23,895 nucleotides of DNA, taken from assembly GCA_964236445.1 (NCBI GenBank), contig CAXSDR010000054.1, positions 1 to 23,895 of the forward strand. Reading direction: 5' to 3'. The notes under the pieces are model-generated. The model was given only the letters and a program-made list of their open reading frames with translations. It did not search any database and was not told the origin of the DNA. This stretch comes from CAXSDR01 sp964236445. GTDB taxonomy: Bacteria; Actinomycetota; Actinomycetes; Motilibacterales; Motilibacteraceae. A program made the position numbers and the translations under genes. Of the stretch, positions 13,182 to 20,129 are shown piece by piece (position 1 is the first letter of the stretch; each line of letters opens with the position of its first letter).

Positions 13182-14390
13182 TCAGGCGTAGTGCTTCATG
13201 TGGACGTTCTGCAGCAGCCCGAGTCCGATCAGGACGCAGAACATCGACGACCCGCCGTAGGAGACGAGCGGGAGGGGTACGCCGGTGACCGGCATGATCC
13301 CCAGCGTCATCCCGACGTTCTCGAAGGTCTGGAAGGTCAGCCAGCACACGACCCCGACCGCGACGAGCCGGCCGAACAGGTCGTCGGCGTGACGCGCGAT
13401 GCTGCATGCCCGCCACAGCACGATCGCCATCAGGAGCAGCAGCACCGCGGCGCCCACCAGCCCGAGCTCCTCCCCCACCGCGGTGAAGATGAAGTCGGTG
13501 CGCTGCTCGGGCACGAAGCCGCCCTGCGTCTGGGGACCGTGGAACAGCCCGTGCCCGGTCCAGCCGCCGCCACCGATGGCGATGAGTCCCTGGTGCACGT
13601 TGTAGGCGGAGCCCTGCTGGTCGCTCGTCGGGTCGATGAACGAGGTGAGCCGGTCCACCTGGTGCGCCTGCAGCAGGCCCCCGCGTACGGCGACCACGGC
13701 GGTGACCACCGTCGCGCCCACCAGCGACACCACCCAGCGGGCGGGCGCACCCGACAGTGCGATGGACCCGATGACGAGCGTGCCGATGACGAGCGCGGTG
13801 CCGAGGTCGGGCTGCAGCATCACGAGCGCCAGCGGCACGGCCGCGGTCAACAGCGCGAGCAGGACGTCACCGTCGGCGGGCTCGGTCTCGGTGTCACGCT
13901 TCTCGGCGAGCAGGACGGCGAGCCCCACGACGAGGGCGACCTTCGCGAACTCCGACGGCTGCAGGCTGAAACCGCCGGGCAGCAGGAGCCACGAGTGCGA
14001 GCCGCGGATCGTCACCCCGAGCGGGGACAGCACAGCGACCAGCCCGAGCAGCGACGCGACATAGACGACCGGGCTGTAGGCGCGCAGCACGCGGTAGTCG
14101 AGCAGCGCCGCGCACATCGCCAGCACCACGCCGATGGCGACGTTGAGGAGATGGCGCTTCAGCACGGCCGCCGGGTCGCCGTGCGATGCGAGCAGCGACT
14201 GACGCGTGGTCGACCAGACCATCAGGGAGCCCAGCGTGACGAGCCCGCCGGCCGCGAGGACCAGCAGCCAGTCGAGCCGGCGCACCAGCCCCTCGGCGGC
14301 GAACATGCGACCGACGCCGGGCAGCACTCCTCGCGAGTGCGGCGGGCTGGTGAGGCGCGGCGGGCCATAGACCGGCCGGCTGGTCGTCAT
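13182..14390 (-). CDS. rodA: RodA, SEDS-family peptidoglycan glycosyltransferase
   Basis: RodA polymerises lipid II into glycan strands in the membrane, working with the transpeptidase PBP2 in the elongasome. The 402-residue protein has about ten membrane segments and SEDS hallmarks: RGSHSWLLLPGGFSLQPSEFAK near residues 134-155, the catalytic-region QPDLGTALV, NVHQGLIAIGGGGWTGHGL, PEQRTDFIFTAVGEELG, and the C-terminal MPVTGVPLPLVSYGGSS. The SYGGSS end and the overall length identify RodA rather than FtsW, and location beside mrdA agrees; Streptomyces homologues are called sfr. The ATG at 14390 overlaps the mrdA stop (ATGA); the open frame further upstream is shadow. The stop precedes the DUF4129 gene by 26 bases. 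Confidence 0.96.
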   Translation of the reverse strand: MTTSRPVYGPPRLTSPPHSRGVLPGVGRMFAAEGLVRRLDWLLVLAAGGLVTLGSLMVWSTTRQSLLASHGDPAAVLKRHLLNVAIGVVLAMCAALLDYRVLRAYSPVVYVASLLGLVAVLSPLGVTIRGSHSWLLLPGGFSLQPSEFAKVALVVGLAVLLAEKRDTETEPADGDVLLALLTAAVPLALVMLQPDLGTALVIGTLVIGSIALSGAPARWVVSLVGATVVTAVVAVRGGLLQAHQVDRLTSFIDPTSDQQGSAYNVHQGLIAIGGGGWTGHGLFHGPQTQGGFVPEQRTDFIFTAVGEELGLVGAAVLLLLMAIVLWRACSIARHADDLFGRLVAVGVVCWLTFQTFENVGMTLGIMPVTGVPLPLVSYGGSSMFCVLIGLGLLQNVHMKHYA

Positions 14391-16684
14391 CGACGCTTCG
14401 GCGGACGCGGCGGCTGGGTCGGCACGTCGCCGGCCGACGTGCGAGGCGCTTGCGGTGTGCGCCTCGTCGGCACACGGGCCGGGGCGGCACCGCGCTGACG
14501 CGTCTGCGCGGCGAGGGCAGCCCGGCTTCCCGGGACGAGCGGGAGCCTGGTTGCCGGGTGCCCACCGACCGGCGTCGCCTTCGAGAGGTCGACCGTCGAA
14601 CCGCTGACCCCGAAGAGCTTCTCGTAGATCGTGCGCACCTGGGGGCCCGAGATGCCGGAGCCGGTGCCACCCTGGCTGACCGTCATGACGACGGCGTACT
14701 GCGGGTGGGTCGCGGGGGCGTAGGACGCGAACCACGACGTCGACTGCTTGCCGTAGACCTCGGCCGTCCCGGTCTTGGTCGCGACAGGCAGCTTGTCGAG
14801 CGGGAACGGCGTCGGGCGGGCGAAGGGGCCGTGGCCGGTGCCGACCTCGGTGACCGAGCGCAGGGCCTTCTGCAGGAACGCGATGGTCGACGGGCTCGCG
14901 GGAAGCGTGCCGGCGGCACGCGGCGCGAACCTCTTGACCACGTGGCCGTCGGGCCGGACGACCGCCTGCGCGAGGTGCGGCGTCACGAGCGTGCCGCCGT
15001 TGGCCACCGCCGCGTAGACCCGCGCCATCTGCAACGGCGTGACGAGGACGTCACCTTGGCCGATCGCGAAGTTCGCGGCGTCACCCGGGCCGTAGCGCCA
15101 GCCGTCGGTGCAGTTCTCCTTCGCGAGCTTGAGCAGGTAGGCAGCGCGCACCGGCTGGGACAAGAGCTCGGGATAACCCTTCTGGGCGCGTACGCACGCG
15201 ACCGCCTTCGTGGTGTTCCAGTAGTCGCGCTTCCACTCGCGTCCGGGAATGCGCCCGCTGGCCTCGCTCGGCAGGTCGACACCCGTCGGCTTGCCCAGGC
15301 CGTAGGCGCGCGCCATCTGCACGAAGGGGTCCTTCGCATCGCTCTTCTGGTCGAAGCCCCCGAGCCTGTACCAGGTCTCTGCCGCGAACTTGTAGAACAC
15401 GGTGTCGCACGACACCTGGATGGCGCGCAGGAGCGAGATCGTGCCGAACGACTCGGACTCGTAGTTGCCTTTCGCGGTGCCCCCGATGGGATAGCTCGCC
15501 GGACACGGATAGCTGCCGTTCACGGAGTAGCCGGCTTTCACCGCGGCGGGGGTCGTGACCGCCTTGAACGTCGAGCCCGGCGCCGACTCGACCTGCGTCG
15601 CCCGCGACAGGTTGGGATAGTTGTTGACCGCGCCCGTGATGGCCGCGTAGTCCTTGGCGGTGATGCGCCCGTCGACCCAGAGATTCGGGTCGTACATCGG
15701 ATAGCTCGCCATCGCGACAATGCCGCCGGTCCTGACGTCGAGGACGACCACCGCACCGGAGTCGGCCTTGAACTTCTTGCCCTTCTTGTTCGGGTCTCCC
15801 GTCGTGCGCGCATTGGTGATGGCCCGGAGAAGCGCGTCTTCGGCGGTCTTCTGCACGTCGGCGTCGATGGTCGTGACGAGGTAGCTGCCGGGCACCGCCG
15901 CCTTGGCGTCGACCGTCGAGGTGATGCCGCCGACAGAGTCGACGGCGAGTCGGCGCAACCCGGGCGTTCCACGCAGATAACTGTCATATTGCTTCTCCAG
16001 CCCGGCGCGACCCACGAGGTCGGAGCCCGCGAGCTGGCTGACGACCTCGGCACCGTCAGAGCTCTGAGACGCGGCCTGCGCGTCGAGCTCGGCCTGCGAG
16101 ACCGGGCCCAGATAGCCGAGCAGCTGCGCGGCGTTGAGACCGACGCCCGCGCCGGGATATTCGCGAACGGCCTGCGCCTCGGCCGTCACGCCGGGGAACT
16201 CCTCGCGCATTTCGAGGATCTGCTGCGCCATCGCGTTCTGACGCGCGACCGAGAGGTTCACGTCGTCCGTCACCGGAATCGGCTGCAGCGGCGAGCCGTT
16301 CCAGCACAGCGGCGGTTTCGGTGCGTCCTTGTCGCTCCCGCAGATGCGCGTGCGTCCCCAGACCTCGGCGAACGGCTTGCCGATCACCGCAGCGACCCGC
16401 GCCACGAGCGCCTTGCCACCGTCCTTCTGGTGCATGAGCTCCGTGCGGCTGATGGACACGACGAGAGCGGTGCGGTTGCGGGCGAGCTGGCGACCGCGCG
16501 CGTCGAGGATCAGGCCGCGCACCGGTGTGGTGACGAGCTCGCGGACGCGGTTGCTCGTCGCTGCCTGGGTGAACTCGGCATTGCTCGCGACCTGCAGGAA
16601 GTAGAGCCGCCCCACGAGCGTCGCGAGCAGCGAAGCGACGAGGACCTGCAGCACGACGAGGCGAAGCCGGGAGCGCTCGTTCAA
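14387..16684 (-). CDS. mrdA: Penicillin-binding protein 2 (class B transpeptidase)
   Basis: PBP2 cross-links peptidoglycan during elongation, paired with RodA. The 765-residue protein has an N-terminal anchor (LRLVVLQVLVASLLATLVG), a dimerisation/pedestal region, and the transpeptidase domain: S-T-F-K with catalytic Ser about 371 (SAPGSTFK), SCD about 425 (the SxN box), and KTGTAE about 637. The tail after about 690 is basic and Pro/Thr-rich. Several Cys pairs outside the membrane could form disulphides. The start is set at TTG 16684, which overlaps the mreD stop as TTGA and keeps the basic residues before the membrane helix; no SD is seen, so coupling is assumed. The open frame reaches 16981, but that part is antisense-like Arg-rich sequence. 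Alternative start: GTG ten codons later, less likely. Confidence 0.94.
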   Translation of the reverse strand: MNERSRLRLVVLQVLVASLLATLVGRLYFLQVASNAEFTQAATSNRVRELVTTPVRGLILDARGRQLARNRTALVVSISRTELMHQKDGGKALVARVAAVIGKPFAEVWGRTRICGSDKDAPKPPLCWNGSPLQPIPVTDDVNLSVARQNAMAQQILEMREEFPGVTAEAQAVREYPGAGVGLNAAQLLGYLGPVSQAELDAQAASQSSDGAEVVSQLAGSDLVGRAGLEKQYDSYLRGTPGLRRLAVDSVGGITSTVDAKAAVPGSYLVTTIDADVQKTAEDALLRAITNARTTGDPNKKGKKFKADSGAVVVLDVRTGGIVAMASYPMYDPNLWVDGRITAKDYAAITGAVNNYPNLSRATQVESAPGSTFKAVTTPAAVKAGYSVNGSYPCPASYPIGGTAKGNYESESFGTISLLRAIQVSCDTVFYKFAAETWYRLGGFDQKSDAKDPFVQMARAYGLGKPTGVDLPSEASGRIPGREWKRDYWNTTKAVACVRAQKGYPELLSQPVRAAYLLKLAKENCTDGWRYGPGDAANFAIGQGDVLVTPLQMARVYAAVANGGTLVTPHLAQAVVRPDGHVVKRFAPRAAGTLPASPSTIAFLQKALRSVTEVGTGHGPFARPTPFPLDKLPVATKTGTAEVYGKQSTSWFASYAPATHPQYAVVMTVSQGGTGSGISGPQVRTIYEKLFGVSGSTVDLSKATPVGGHPATRLPLVPGSRAALAAQTRQRGAAPARVPTRRTPQAPRTSAGDVPTQPPRPPKRR

Positions 16685-17208
16685 CGATGCGGCCCGTGCG
16701 CGAGGTCGTGCTCCGGATCGGTGCGCCGCGCGAGGGCCAGCACCACCGGCAGCACGAAGGGAGACAAGACGACATCGTAGATGACAGCGCTCGGCACGAC
16801 GCTGAACACGCGGCCCCACGAGGTGCCCGGTTCGCCGACGAGCGCACCCACCGCGGCGACCAGCAGACCGGCGGTCAGGGCCGCACCGGCCACCGCTCCG
16901 AGCGGCACGAGCAGCGAGCGCTCGGAGTCGTCGCTGAGCTCCCCGACTGCAGCACCGGTGAGAGTGAGGGCGATCGTCCACCGGGCCAACGGGCCGTCAG
17001 CCGGTGGTGCGAGATCGATCAGCAGCCCTGCCACGAACCCGGCCACCGCGCCCCCCTCCGTGCCCCACGCGAGCGCGAGCGCCACCACCACGAGCAGGAC
17101 CAGGTCGGGCGCAGCACCGGGCAGCCCGAGCCTGCTGATCGCCGTGGTCTGCACGAGGAAGCCCGTCAGCAGCAGGACGACTGTCACCAGCGCCCGGGGC
17201 GCGGTCAC
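16681..17208 (-). CDS. mreD: Rod shape-determining protein MreD
   Basis: MreD is a small integral membrane component of the elongasome. The 175-residue product has about five hydrophobic segments (ALVTVVLLLTGFLVQTTAI, LVLLVVVALALAW, AVAGFVAGLLIDLAPP, AALTAGLLVAAVGALV, VVLSPFVLPVVLALA), the family's usual size and pattern, including the conserved DLAPP-type loop after the third segment. The GTG start at 17208 overlaps the mreC stop (GTGA); its own stop overlaps the mrdA start. Sequence conservation in MreD is low, so the call rests on topology plus position between mreC and mrdA. Confidence 0.93.
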   Translation of the reverse strand: MTAPRALVTVVLLLTGFLVQTTAISRLGLPGAAPDLVLLVVVALALAWGTEGGAVAGFVAGLLIDLAPPADGPLARWTIALTLTGAAVGELSDDSERSLLVPLGAVAGAALTAGLLVAAVGALVGEPGTSWGRVFSVVPSAVIYDVVLSPFVLPVVLALARRTDPEHDLAHGPHR

Positions 17209-18116
17209 GGGGTAGGGACCGCTGCGGGCGCCGGGCTGGTCGGCGGCGGAGTGCTCGCCGGCGACAGCACCGCGGGGGTACGCGCGGGTCGCGGCCGCGG
17301 CAGCACGACCGCGACGTGGTCGAGCGAGCCGACGTCGAGCAGGAGCGTCACGGTCCCGCGCGTCGACAGTGTGCCCGGGGCGCTCGAGACCGTGTGGACC
17401 GTGCCGACCGGGATGTCGGGGACGTAGGGCCGGTCCTCCGGTGATCCGGTGGTGAGCAGCGTGGTTCCGGGCTGCAGCACGACGCTGGGGTCCGGCACCA
17501 GCAGAGCCGCGTCCCTGCGGCAGCCCGCACCGGTCACCTCACCCTGCTGACCTCCCCTGCCCGCCCGCACGAAGACGGTCACGCGTGGGTCGCACACGAG
17601 CAGCACCGTGGCGGTGCTGGTGCTGACGCTGGTCACGCGCCCGACCAGCCCCCGACCGTTCACCACCGCTGCATCCAGGCGTACGCCGTCGCGCGACCCC
17701 GCGTCGATCGTCACCGTCGACAGCAGGCCCTGCGGAGTCGAGGTCGAGACGACGCGGGCCGCCGTCGCGGGGTAGTCGGCGAGCGTGGGCAGGTCGAGCA
17801 GCTTCTCCAGCTCGGCGAGGCGACGCCGCTCGTCCTCGCTCGTCACGACGAGACCGCGCAGCTGGTCGTTCTGACGCTGGAGCGTGCGGATGCGCTCGTC
17901 CTGGGTGCCCAGGTGACGCAGGCCTCCGGCGGCCGACCCGATCGGGCGCAGCAGCGACGCCCCCGCGCGCTGCAGCGGTCCGATCACGTTCCCGGCGCGT
18001 GAGCGAAGGGCCGCAGAGGGTCTTCCGCTGCCGTGCGGGTCCACGACCAGCAAGGTCACGGCGGTGAGCAGGAGCATTGCCAGGATCACACGCGTGCGCC
18101 GGGTGTCACGACCCAT
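17205..18116 (-). CDS. mreC: Rod shape-determining protein MreC
   Basis: MreC is a bitopic protein whose extracellular part activates PBP2/RodA. The 303-residue product has one membrane anchor (VILAMLLLTAVTLLVV, about residues 10-25), a coiled coil (RTLQRQNDQLRGLVVTSEDERRRLAELEKLLDLP, about 77-110; only described as one helix here), then the two beta-barrels with the family motifs STVTIDAGSRDGVR, AVVNGRGLVGRV and LLTTGSPEDRPYVPDIPVGTV. It ends in a Pro/Thr/Ala-rich tail. ATG at 18116 is 72 bases downstream of mreB with only a weak Shine-Dalgarno. It overlaps mreD by four bases. Confidence 0.95.
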   Translation of the reverse strand: MGRDTRRTRVILAMLLLTAVTLLVVDPHGSGRPSAALRSRAGNVIGPLQRAGASLLRPIGSAAGGLRHLGTQDERIRTLQRQNDQLRGLVVTSEDERRRLAELEKLLDLPTLADYPATAARVVSTSTPQGLLSTVTIDAGSRDGVRLDAAVVNGRGLVGRVTSVSTSTATVLLVCDPRVTVFVRAGRGGQQGEVTGAGCRRDAALLVPDPSVVLQPGTTLLTTGSPEDRPYVPDIPVGTVHTVSSAPGTLSTRGTVTLLLDVGSLDHVAVVLPRPRPARTPAVLSPASTPPPTSPAPAAVPTP

Positions 18117-18188
18117 GAGGGCACCACGCGCGCGGGCCGTGCGTCGTCACGCGCGGCCGGGCAGCAGCCGGGCAGGTCAGTGGGCGGT

Positions 18189-19220
18189 TCAGTGGCGCGG
18201 CTCGGGCACGAGGACCTGCTGCAGCGCCTCGAACTCCTCGACGCACTTGCCGGAGCCGAGCGCGACGGCGTCGAGCGGGTCGTCGGTGATGTGGATCGGC
18301 ATGCCGGTCTCGTGTCGCAGCCGCTCGTCGAGTCCCCTGAGCAGCGCACCGCCACCCGTGAGCACGATGCCGCGGTCCATGATGTCGCCCGAGAGCTCGG
18401 GCGGGCACTTGTCGAGCGTCGACTTGACGGCGTCGACGATGGCGTTGACCGGCTCTTCGATCGCCTTGCGAATCTCCTCGGCCGACACGACGATCGTCTT
18501 GGGAAGGCCGCTGACGAGGTCGCGCCCGCGGATCTCGGCGTGTGGCTCCTCGCGCGCGGGGAACGCCGACCCGATCGCCATCTTGATCTCCTCGGCCGTG
18601 CGCTCGCCGAGCATCAACGAGTATTCCTTCTTGACGTACTGGATGATCGCGTTGTCGAGCTCGTCGCCACCCACGCGGATGCTCTGGCTCGTGACGATGC
18701 CACCGAGCGACACGACGGCCACCTCGGTCGTGCCGCCGCCGATGTCGACGACCATGTTGCCCGTGGGCTCGTGCACCGGAAGGCCCGCGCCGATCGCCGC
18801 CGCCATGGGCTCTTCGATGATGTAGACCTTGCGCGCTCCGGCGGCGTAGCCGGCGTCCTTGACCGCGCGCTGCTCCACCCCCGTGATGCCGCTGGGCACG
18901 CACACGACGATGCGCGGCTTCGCGAGATGCCGACGCTTGTGCACCTTCTGGATGAAGTAGCGCAGCATGCGCTCGGTGGTGTCGAAGTCGGCGATGACAC
19001 CGTCCTTGAGCGGCCGGATCGCGACGATGTTGCCGGGGGTGCGCCCGATCATCCGCTTGGCCTCCGCCCCGACCGCGACGATGTCACCGGTGTTGGTGTT
19101 GATCGCCACCACGCTCGGCTCGTTGAGCACGATGCCGCGACCACGCACATAGACCAGCGTGTTGGCGGTGCCGAGGTCGACGGCCATGTCGCGGCCGATG
19201 AAGCTCATTTTGTTCGCCAT
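18189..19220 (-). CDS. mreB: Actin-like cell shape protein MreB
   Basis: MreB forms ATP-dependent membrane-associated filaments that orient the elongasome. The 343-residue product has the actin-fold nucleotide motifs: DLGTANTLVYVRGRG (residues 15-29, phosphate 1), VVDIGGGTTEVAVVSLGG (phosphate 2), and the adenosine-region LTGGGALLRGLDERL. The start at ATG 19220 (MANKMSFIGRDMAVDLG) has GGGAGGT nine bases upstream, much better than an in-frame ATG at 19271; MSFIG four codons later is a less likely alternative. It heads the mreBCD-mrdA-rodA operon, 105 bp downstream of ndk, with a TAGCAT -10 candidate and a perfect inverted repeat in that gap. Confidence 0.97.
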   Translation of the reverse strand: MANKMSFIGRDMAVDLGTANTLVYVRGRGIVLNEPSVVAINTNTGDIVAVGAEAKRMIGRTPGNIVAIRPLKDGVIADFDTTERMLRYFIQKVHKRRHLAKPRIVVCVPSGITGVEQRAVKDAGYAAGARKVYIIEEPMAAAIGAGLPVHEPTGNMVVDIGGGTTEVAVVSLGGIVTSQSIRVGGDELDNAIIQYVKKEYSLMLGERTAEEIKMAIGSAFPAREEPHAEIRGRDLVSGLPKTIVVSAEEIRKAIEEPVNAIVDAVKSTLDKCPPELSGDIMDRGIVLTGGGALLRGLDERLRHETGMPIHITDDPLDAVALGSGKCVEEFEALQQVLVPEPRH

Positions 19221-19229
19221 GACGGGCGG

Positions 19230-19263
19230 ACCTCCCAGATCGTGGGCGTACGCGCCGATGCTA
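19230..19263 (-). promoter_or_regulatory. mreB promoter -10 candidate and ribosome-binding site
   Basis: TAGCAT (19263-19258, minus strand) fits TANNNT and would give a leader of roughly 30 bases. The strong Shine-Dalgarno GGGAGGT (19236-19230) lies nine bases before the ATG and decides the mreB start. No good -35 box is visible; its place is occupied by an inverted repeat. Confidence 0.5.
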
Positions 19264-19272
19264 GCCCGCACC

Positions 19273-19294
19273 GGCGACGGATCGGCCCGTCGCC
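19273..19294. promoter_or_regulatory. Perfect inverted repeat between ndk and mreB
   Basis: GGCGACGG-ATCGGC-CCGTCGCC: 8-bp perfect arms with a 6-base spacer. It lies 32 bases after the ndk stop and is centred near the -35 position of the mreB promoter candidate. It has no T-run on either strand. It could be an operator for mreB or a U-less terminator of ndk; the sequence alone does not decide. Confidence 0.6.
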
Positions 19295-19325
19295 GCGACC
19301 CGCCGCACAGGCAGTCGGGCGGGGC

Positions 19326-19772
19326 TCAGCGCGCGAGACCGGGGAAGTAGATCGCGATCTCGCGGTCGGCCGACTCGGTCGAGTCGGAGCCGTGCACGAC
19401 GTTCTCCATCACCGCCACACCCCAGTCGCGCGAGAGGTCACCGCGGATGGACCCGGGCGCCGCCACCGTGGGGTCGGTCGAGCCGGCGAGCGAGCGGAAC
19501 CCGTCGACCACGCGCTGCCCCTCGAGAACGGCGGCGACGACAGGGCCCGACGTGATGAACGCCAGCAGTGGCTCGTAGAACGGCTTGCCCACGTGCTCGG
19601 CGTAGTGCTGCTCCGCCGTCCCGCGCGCGACGACGCGCTGCTCGAGGGCGACGATGCGGTAGCCCTTGGCCTCGATGCGGCGGAGCACCTCTCCGGTCAG
19701 CCCACGGCGTACGCCGTCGGGCTTGACGAGGATGAGGGTGCGCTCGATGGTCTGCGGTGTCTGCTCGGTCAC
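19326..19772 (-). CDS. ndk: Nucleoside diphosphate kinase
   Basis: NDK equalises the NTP/dNTP pools by a phospho-histidine ping-pong mechanism. The 148-residue protein is typical in length: RTLILVKPDGVRRGLTGEVL (11-30), AAPGSIRGDL, and the active-site motif ENVVHGSDS with catalytic His about 127. There is a short hydrophilic N-terminal extension (MTEQTPQTIE). The GTG start at 19772 lies nine bases after the DUF4233 stop. TAGGGT ends exactly six bases before it, overlapping that stop codon, which suggests possible leaderless initiation in addition to operon transcription. It is part of the valS-folC-DUF4233-ndk set. Confidence 0.97.
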   Translation of the reverse strand: MTEQTPQTIERTLILVKPDGVRRGLTGEVLRRIEAKGYRIVALEQRVVARGTAEQHYAEHVGKPFYEPLLAFITSGPVVAAVLEGQRVVDGFRSLAGSTDPTVAAPGSIRGDLSRDWGVAVMENVVHGSDSTESADREIAIYFPGLAR

Positions 19773-19784
19773 CCGGCGACCCTA
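19773..19784 (-). promoter_or_regulatory. Possible leaderless promoter -10 for ndk
   Basis: TAGGGT (19784-19779), six bases CGCCGG, then GTG. Its first three bases are the DUF4233 stop codon, so the match is partly constrained by coding, and the AGGG could instead act as a weak Shine-Dalgarno. It is less certain than the two ATG cases at 8781 and 13162. Confidence 0.35.
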
Positions 19785-20129
19785 TCGGCGGTCGCCCGCA
19801 GCCTCGGCCGCCGCTCGGGCGCGCTGGTCGTTCTCCACACCGATCGAGAGGGCCAGGAACCCGAACCACAGCACCGCGAACAGCGTGCCGAGGAACCACA
19901 TCACCGAGACGATCAACCCGGTCAGCACCAGCGCGACCTGCAGCACCGAGCCCACGGCGTAGGCACCGCGCCGGCGCAGCACACCGGGAAACAGCAGCAG
20001 GACGACGGCGAGCACGGCGAGACAGGCGACCGGCCACCCCGCGACGTGGCGGTCGCGCGCGATGAGCAGGGCGAACGCCAGGACGAAGGCCTCCATCACC
20101 AGCGTCGTCGAGCTGACGATGCGGCGCAC
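19782..20129 (-). CDS. DUF4233 small membrane protein
   Basis: A 115-residue actinobacterial membrane protein of the DUF4233 family, which sits characteristically between folC and ndk; its function is unknown. Hydrophobic segments are VMEAFVLAFALLIA (about 11-24), PVACLAVLAVVLLLFPGVL (33-51), GSVLQVALVLTGLIVSVMWF (60-79) and TLFAVLWFGFLALSIGV (82-98), so four spans, followed by a charged tail (ENDQRARAAAEAAGDRR). The GTG start shares one base with the folC stop (TAGTG), indicating tight coupling. Call by length, topology and position; the family assignment is confident, the role open. Confidence 0.85.
   Translation of the reverse strand: MRRIVSSTTLVMEAFVLAFALLIARDRHVAGWPVACLAVLAVVLLLFPGVLRRRGAYAVGSVLQVALVLTGLIVSVMWFLGTLFAVLWFGFLALSIGVENDQRARAAAEAAGDRR

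Noticed and set aside
14450..16780. Plus-strand open frame of 776 codons opposite mrdA
   Set aside because: The minus-strand PBP2 is unmistakable (STFK, SCD, KTG); the plus frame is a low-complexity charged shadow.
18117..18188. Separate promoter or small gene between mreB and mreC
   Set aside because: The 72-bp gap has no TANNNT near a useful position, no good hairpin with a T-run and no room for a supported gene.
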